64,000 bases of DNA from Dyadobacter sp. CY347 (lineage in GTDB: Bacteria > Bacteroidota > Bacteroidia > Cytophagales > Spirosomataceae): the NCBI RefSeq assembly GCF_021502655.1, contig NZ_JAKFFT010000008.1:434001-498000 (forward strand), written 5' to 3'. Below, piece after piece: positions 59,690 to 64,000 of the stretch (its first letter is position 1; each line of letters starts with the position of its first letter). A program made the translations under genes and the position numbers. The notes under the pieces were generated by a model. It was given only the letters and a program-made list of their open reading frames with translations, was not told where the DNA came from and searched no databases.

Positions 59690-61261
59690 TTAAATAGCCA
59701 CAACCAAAGGAATCTCTGCCGTTAGCTCTGTTGCCTTCGGAATGCCAATCAGGTTCAGCATTTTCTGCGTGGCCATGATTGCGGAAACGGTTTGATCGGA
59801 ATCTAAGCCTCTCGTTTTTACATCCTTACCATTGATTTCCCAAGTAATGATTGTTTCACAAAGGGCATCCGTTTTTCCGCCGGGCGGAATTCGCACTGCA
59901 TAATCCGTCAGCATCGGCAGACTGATTCCTTTGCGGCAATATATTTTTTTCAACGCATTCATAAAAGCGTCATACTGACCGTCTCCCTGTGCATTTTCTT
60001 CAAAAACTTCATCCTCAAACTTGATTTGCAACGTCGCAGAAGGTTTCAGGTTTTTTGAATGTGTCAGCACATAATTGACGATGACGACCTTTTCTTCAAT
60101 CGCATTACTCGCCAGAATATCGGAAATGATGTAAGGCAAATCCTCAGGCGTTACAGCCTCTTTGCGATCGCCTAGCTCTATAATCCGCTGCGTGACTTTT
60201 TTAAGATCTGAATCAGAAAGTGAAATTCCCAGATCTCTCAAATTATTCTCGATATTCGCTTTTCCGGAAGTTTTGCCCAAAGCATAAAGCCGCTGACGAC
60301 CGAAACGCTCGGGCATTAACTTACTGAAATACAGATTGTTCTTCTTATCACCATCTGCATGAATGCCCGCCGTTTGCGTAAACACACTTTCACCAACAAT
60401 AGGCTTATTAGATGGAATCCGAACACCAGAAAATGTTTCAACCAGCTTGCTAACCGTATATAATGATCGCTCGTTTACAGAAGTTTTAAACTCTGGCATT
60501 AGGTCATTAATCACTGCGATTGTGCTTGCGAGTGGCGCATTTCCCGTTCTTTCGCCCATTCCATTCACGGTCAAATGCAGCCCGTGCGCACCCGCTCGCA
60601 ATGCTTCCATGACATTCGCAATGCTCAGGTCATAGTCGTTATGCGCGTGGAACTCGAAATGGCTATCGGGATAACGGTCAACGATGGATTTTACAAAAGT
60701 GTAAGATTCGGAAGGCGTTAAGATGCCCAATGTATCCGGCAACAAAATCCGTTTTACAGGCTGAGTTACAAGAAAATCAAGCGATTGGAAAACATATTCA
60801 GGCGAATTCCGCATGCCGTTGCTCCAATCTTCGAGATAAACATTGCAGGCAATGCCGCTTGCATCAGCCAGTTCGATCACTTTTCGAATGTCCTCAAAAT
60901 GCTCCTCAGGTGATTTTCTGAGCTGGTATTTTAAATGATTCAGCGAACCTTTGGTCAAAAGATTCATGACCCGCGCACCCGATTCCAGCATCCAGTTGAT
61001 GGAAGCATCGCCGTCAACAAATGTCAGGACTTCAATTTTATCCAGAAAACCATTAGCATTTGCCCATTCCGTGATTTTTTGAACAGCCTGAAATTCTCCT
61101 TCCGAAACCCGGGCAGAAGCAATTTCAATGCGGTCAACCTTCACTTCCTGCAAAAGGATTTGCGCAATGGTCAATTTTTCTGATGCGGAAAACGACACGC
61201 CGCTGGTTTGCTCACCATCGCGGAGTGTCGTGTCCATTATTTCAATATAGCGGCTGTTCAT
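59690..61261 (-). CDS. cimA: (R)-citramalate synthase, Leptospira type
   Basis: Joins pyruvate and acetyl-CoA to (R)-citramalate, the threonine-independent entry to isoleucine. The 523-aa protein is closest, from memory, to Leptospira CimA: MDTTLRDGEQTSGVSFSASEKL, VDRIEIASARVSEGE, NVYLEDWSNGMRNSPEYV, FEFHAHNDYDLSIANV, NGMGERTGNAPL, ESVFTQTAGIHADGDKKNNLY. After about residue 390 it has the allosteric domain (EGDGQYDAFMNALKKI is seen as AQGDGQYDAFMNALKKI, then VRIPPGGKTDALCET), which in Leptospira binds isoleucine. The database name may well read 2-isopropylmalate synthase. It lies between leuD and mntA. Distinct from the short LeuA at the operon's end. Confidence 0.85.
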   Translation of the reverse strand: MNSRYIEIMDTTLRDGEQTSGVSFSASEKLTIAQILLQEVKVDRIEIASARVSEGEFQAVQKITEWANANGFLDKIEVLTFVDGDASINWMLESGARVMNLLTKGSLNHLKYQLRKSPEEHFEDIRKVIELADASGIACNVYLEDWSNGMRNSPEYVFQSLDFLVTQPVKRILLPDTLGILTPSESYTFVKSIVDRYPDSHFEFHAHNDYDLSIANVMEALRAGAHGLHLTVNGMGERTGNAPLASTIAVINDLMPEFKTSVNERSLYTVSKLVETFSGVRIPSNKPIVGESVFTQTAGIHADGDKKNNLYFSKLMPERFGRQRLYALGKTSGKANIENNLRDLGISLSDSDLKKVTQRIIELGDRKEAVTPEDLPYIISDILASNAIEEKVVIVNYVLTHSKNLKPSATLQIKFEDEVFEENAQGDGQYDAFMNALKKIYCRKGISLPMLTDYAVRIPPGGKTDALCETIITWEINGKDVKTRGLDSDQTVSAIMATQKMLNLIGIPKATELTAEIPLVVAI

Positions 61262-61282
61262 AGGAGGCGTGCGGCCGTCGGC

Positions 61283-61879
61283 TCAATAAATTCTTACTGC
61301 TTCAAATTCTTTGATATCTCCCTTCATGGCTTGCAGATAATCAATGTCATCAAATCCATTGATCATGTTATGCTTTTTATAACCATTGATATCAAAAGAT
61401 TCAGATTCACCTGAGCCAACAATCGTGATCGTTTGTTTTTCAAGATTCACCTCAAACTCCGCATTCGGATCAGCCTCGATCGCCTGGAATATTTTATCCA
61501 AAAATTCCGCACTTACTTGCACAGGCAATATGCCGATATTCAATGAGTTACCCTTAAAAATATCTGCAAAAAAGCTGGAAACAACACAACGGAAACCATA
61601 ATCATAAATCGCCCAGGCAGCATGCTCGCGGCTTGATCCACTTCCAAAATTGTGACCACCTACCAGGATTTTTCCTTTGTAAATCGGATTGTTTAGTACA
61701 AAATCCGTTTTTGGTGTATCTTCACCATTATAGCGCCAGTCGCGGAAAAGGTTATCACCAAATCCTTCACGCTTGGTCGCTTTAAGAAAACGCGCAGGGA
61801 TAATCTGGTCTGTATCAACGTTTTCAATCGGCAAAGGCACTGCCGTACTTCTTAATAATGTGAATTTATCGTAAGCCAT
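61283..61879 (-). CDS. leuD: 3-isopropylmalate dehydratase small subunit
   Basis: Swivel-domain subunit that with LeuC isomerises 2- to 3-isopropylmalate, and can also convert citramalate to 3-methylmalate. The 198-aa protein has NVDTDQIIPARFLK near the start, the substrate loop GGHNFGSGSSREHAAWAIYDYGFRCVVSSFFADIFKGNSLNIGILPV, all typical of the long (about 200 aa) LeuD type. It follows leuC by 18 bp and precedes cimA by 21 bp. Confidence 0.95.
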   Translation of the reverse strand: MAYDKFTLLRSTAVPLPIENVDTDQIIPARFLKATKREGFGDNLFRDWRYNGEDTPKTDFVLNNPIYKGKILVGGHNFGSGSSREHAAWAIYDYGFRCVVSSFFADIFKGNSLNIGILPVQVSAEFLDKIFQAIEADPNAEFEVNLEKQTITIVGSGESESFDINGYKKHNMINGFDDIDYLQAMKGDIKEFEAVRIY

Positions 61880-61897
61880 TTGAATGTCGGGTTTGAA

Positions 61898-63301
61898 TTA
61901 AAGAAGATCTCTTGGGTCTGTAACTACTCCGGTTACAGCAGCAGCAGCAGCCACCAACGGACTTGCCAGAAGCGTTCTCGCACCCGGTCCTTGACGACCT
62001 TCAAAGTTGCGGTTTGAAGTGCTGACAGCATATTTCCCAGCCGGAATCTTGTCATCATTCATTGCCAGACAAGCGGAACATCCAGGCTGACGAAGCTCAA
62101 ATCCAGCTTCCGTAAGAATATCCAAAATCCCCTCTTCCTTAATCTGCGCCTCCACAATGTGTGAGCCCGGAACAACCCAAGCCGTTACATTATCAGCCTT
62201 TTTGCGACCTTTTACAATCGAAGCAAATGCACGGAAATCTTCAATGCGTCCATTCGTGCAGCTTCCAATGAAAACGTAATCAATCTTCTTGCCTAGCATG
62301 GATTCATTTTCATGAAAGCCCATGTAAGCCAACGACTTATCATATGTAGATTTTCCTCCTTCAACTTGTTCCGAAGTCGGAATATTCCTTGAAATTCCCT
62401 GACCCATTCCCGGATTCGTTCCGTAAGTGATCATTGGCTCAATGTCGGCTGCATCGAAAGTATATTCTTTGTCAAAAACAGCGCCTTCGTCTGTTTTCAA
62501 TGTTTTCCAGTAAGCCAATGCTTCATCCCACTTCTCTCCTTTTGGAGCCTGGTCGCGGCCATTGATGTATGCAAAAGTGGTTTCGTCCGGAGCGATCATG
62601 CCACCGCGCGCACCCATTTCAATGCTCATGTTGCAAACCGTCATACGGCCTTCCATGCTCATTTTTTCAAAAACGTCACCTGCGTATTCCACGAAATATC
62701 CTGTTGCGCCGGCTGTTGTCAGTTTTGAAATGATATAAAGTGTCACGTCTTTTGGTGTAACGCCTTTGCCTAGTTCTCCAACAACATTTACACGCATTTT
62801 CTTAGGCTTAGGCTGCATAATGCATTGCGAAGAAAGCACCATTTCAACCTCAGAAGTGCCTATACCAAAGGCAATTGCACCAAAAGCGCCGTGCGTAGAT
62901 GTATGCGAATCCCCGCATACGATTGTCATGCCGGGAAGTGTAATTCCATTCTCAGGACCCACCACGTGCACAATTCCGTTTCTCGCGTGGCCAAGGCCCC
63001 AGTGAGAAATGCCGTATTTAGCTGAATTTGTTTCCAATGCTTTCAACTGGTTAGCAGAAAGCGGATCTTCAACCGGAAGGTGTTGGTTAATCGTTGGTGT
63101 ATTGTGGTCGGCTGTGGCGAATGTTCTTTCAGGATACATTACGCCAATATTTCTGCTTTCGAGTCCCAAAAATGCAACCGGGCTGGTTACTTCGTGGATA
63201 AAATGACGGTCGATAAAGAACACATCCGGACCATCTGCAATTTTGCGAACAACGTGTGCATCCCACACCTTGTCGAAAAGGGTATTCGCTTGATTACTCA
63301 T
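61898..63301 (-). CDS. leuC: 3-isopropylmalate dehydratase large subunit
   Basis: Aconitase-family subunit with a [4Fe-4S] cluster. The ATG at 63301 (MSNQANTLFDKVWDAHVV) gives 467 aa; the frame extends ten codons upstream to a TTG, without family similarity. Cluster cysteines are seen in VFIGSCTNGRIEDFRAF and PGCSACLAMNDD; substrate residues in DRHFIHEVTSPVAF, VCGDSHTSTHGAFGAIAFGIGTSE and SNRNFEGRQGPGARTLLASP. First gene of leuCD-cimA-mntA-leuB-leuA; its promoter must lie in the 170-bp AT-rich gap up to 63502, in which I see no clear leader peptide with a start codon. Confidence 0.95.
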   Translation of the reverse strand: MSNQANTLFDKVWDAHVVRKIADGPDVFFIDRHFIHEVTSPVAFLGLESRNIGVMYPERTFATADHNTPTINQHLPVEDPLSANQLKALETNSAKYGISHWGLGHARNGIVHVVGPENGITLPGMTIVCGDSHTSTHGAFGAIAFGIGTSEVEMVLSSQCIMQPKPKKMRVNVVGELGKGVTPKDVTLYIISKLTTAGATGYFVEYAGDVFEKMSMEGRMTVCNMSIEMGARGGMIAPDETTFAYINGRDQAPKGEKWDEALAYWKTLKTDEGAVFDKEYTFDAADIEPMITYGTNPGMGQGISRNIPTSEQVEGGKSTYDKSLAYMGFHENESMLGKKIDYVFIGSCTNGRIEDFRAFASIVKGRKKADNVTAWVVPGSHIVEAQIKEEGILDILTEAGFELRQPGCSACLAMNDDKIPAGKYAVSTSNRNFEGRQGPGARTLLASPLVAAAAAVTGVVTDPRDLL

Positions 63302-63502
63302 TTTTTTATTATTAAAATTTCGCCTCTTCAAGACTGACTTTCAAGAAATAGCGAATAAAATCGCGCTTTTCTCAAAAGGAGAAATGAGATTACAAATTAC
63401 CACAAATTCAAGGTAATAAGTATAACGTTAAAGGTTCAAAAAATAGTGATTTTGGTTTTTAAGAGAAGTTTGAGCGGAAATTGTTATTGGAACATTTGCA
63501 GA

Positions 63503-63844
63503 TCAATGTTCCTTACTCATTCTAAGAAGCGCTTCTTTAAGGGGAGGAAGGTGAACTTCAATAATTCGCCAAACAATTTCGTAGTCTATTCCAGCGTAAT
63601 CATGAACCAGTATGTGTCTTGACCTGATAATTCTCATCCATTCAATATCTGGATAACCTTCCCTGATGTCCTTCGGCACCCGATTTGCAGCTTCGCCCAA
63701 CACTTGAATGTTTCTAATTACAGCGTCGCGGGTTTTTCTATCTTCCAGAAAGCCTTCAAAATTCATCCCTGCTGTATATTCAAGAACAGATTCTACTGAA
63801 TCGAGCATATCCGAAAATAAAATCGAAGGCGCTCTTTCAGACAT
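63503..63844 (-). CDS. hepT: HepT-like HEPN toxin (type VII toxin-antitoxin)
   Basis: A 113-aa all-helical HEPN protein (DUF86/HepT). The RNase motif RX4HXY is complete: Arg 76, His 81, Tyr 83 in RSRHILVHDY, and the family segment RDAVIRNIQVLGEAANRVPKDIREGYPDIEW precedes it. HepT proteins cut RNA and are held in check when MntA adds AMP units to the motif's tyrosine. The ATG overlaps the mntA stop by 8 bp, so the two are translationally coupled. Unlike the copy inside the leu operon, this toxin gene looks intact. Confidence 0.88.
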   Translation of the reverse strand: MSERAPSILFSDMLDSVESVLEYTAGMNFEGFLEDRKTRDAVIRNIQVLGEAANRVPKDIREGYPDIEWMRIIRSRHILVHDYAGIDYEIVWRIIEVHLPPLKEALLRMSKEH

Positions 63845-64000
63845 AAATCAAATTTTTCTCGATAAAAGGCAGTAAAGGAGCTTTCAAGCCTTTTTTGCTT
63901 ACCAGATCCACTTTTGTTTGCAGAATATCTTCTAATTCCATTGCGAGATCAATAAATTCAAATCCGACTGGCGCAGAAAACTCCACGAGAATGTCGATAT
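63837..64000 (-). CDS. mntA: MntA-type nucleotidyltransferase (antitoxin), 5' part outside window
   Basis: Open frame from the window edge to TGA at 63839-63837, overlapping hepT by 8 bp. The visible C-terminal part reads IDILVEFSAPVGFEFIDLAM, then ELEDILQTKVDLVSKKGLK; the start is the second half of the GSx10DxD active site (DxD followed by LVEF), and KVDLVS carries the third acidic residue. The N-terminus with GS lies beyond the edge. Different in sequence from the mntA at 59390, so it is not a recent duplicate. Confidence 0.8.
   Translation of the reverse strand, partial: IDILVEFSAPVGFEFIDLAMELEDILQTKVDLVSKKGLKAPLLPFIEKNLIYV

Noticed and set aside
63355..63385. Small palindrome GCGAATAAAATCGC between leuC and hepT as a terminator of hepT
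   Set aside because: Only a 4-bp stem, though T-rich afterwards; too weak to call.
63420..63500. A frame upstream of leuC that reads FPLKLLLKTKITIF on the minus strand, rich in Leu/Ile, as a second leader peptide
   Set aside because: It has no ATG, GTG or TTG start between the preceding stop and the Leu codons, and there is no strong terminator-antiterminator pair after it.

Overview
The window looks like chromosomal DNA of a Bacteroidota (Cytophagales) bacterium, most like Dyadobacter or another Spirosomaceae member; that genus-level guess is from memory of protein families, not from a search. Supporting signs are Bacteroidota-type lipoproteins and beta-barrel proteins, few Shine-Dalgarno sites, TAnnTTTG promoter -7 elements, a Gram-negative dcw cluster with a meso-DAP-type MurE and a PASTA-tailed PBP, an AdoCbl ribonucleotide reductase, an LVIVD-repeat protein and a Leptospira-type citramalate synthase. 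I saw no rRNA or tRNA genes, CRISPR array, insertion sequence or prophage.

Left part (1-10.5 kb): a class II ribonucleotide reductase cut by the window edge, a four-gene heme uptake and use operon (hmuTUVS), a dicarboxylate/cation symporter, a decayed KilA-N gene, an M3 oligoendopeptidase and a small lipoprotein. 10.6-14.4 kb: a sugar epimerase, a GT2 glycosyltransferase and a GT39-like membrane glycosyltransferase form a glycan cassette. 14.4-19.3 kb: Rrf2 and MarR regulators, a FadN-type beta-oxidation enzyme and a TlpA-like lipoprotein. 19.4-25.8 kb: a short dcw cluster (rsmH-ftsL-ftsI-murE-mraY) that stops at a large palindromic repeat. 25.9-41.3 kb: mixed housekeeping genes (aroB, acyltransferase, comM/yifB, fabI, hemB, a response regulator), a VapBC-like toxin-antitoxin pair and an M28 peptidase. 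41.3-56.7 kb: mostly envelope genes (DPP4-like peptidase, an SPFH protein broken by one in-frame TGA with an RHH partner, a double TonB-C-domain protein, an LpxH-like phosphatase with a glycosyltransferase, an LVIVD lipoprotein, a serpin, an ECF sigma factor with a membrane/beta-barrel partner), plus fRMsr and purU.

Right part (56.8-63.3 kb, minus strand): leuC-leuD-cimA-mntA-(hepT remnant)-leuB-[attenuator]-leuA. LeuCD and LeuB can serve both leucine synthesis and isoleucine synthesis by the citramalate route. The short LeuA lacks the usual leucine-sensing regulatory domain. Directly upstream of leuA lies an unannotated Leu-rich leader peptide (7 Leu in 16 residues), followed by a possible antiterminator arm and a terminator hairpin. 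This is the architecture of ribosome-mediated attenuation placed inside the operon, so that leuA alone would answer to leucine while the shared genes stay on. It is the strongest candidate for an undescribed system here. A second, intact MntA-HepT toxin-antitoxin module runs off the right edge; the copy inside the leu operon keeps its MntA but has lost nearly all of HepT.
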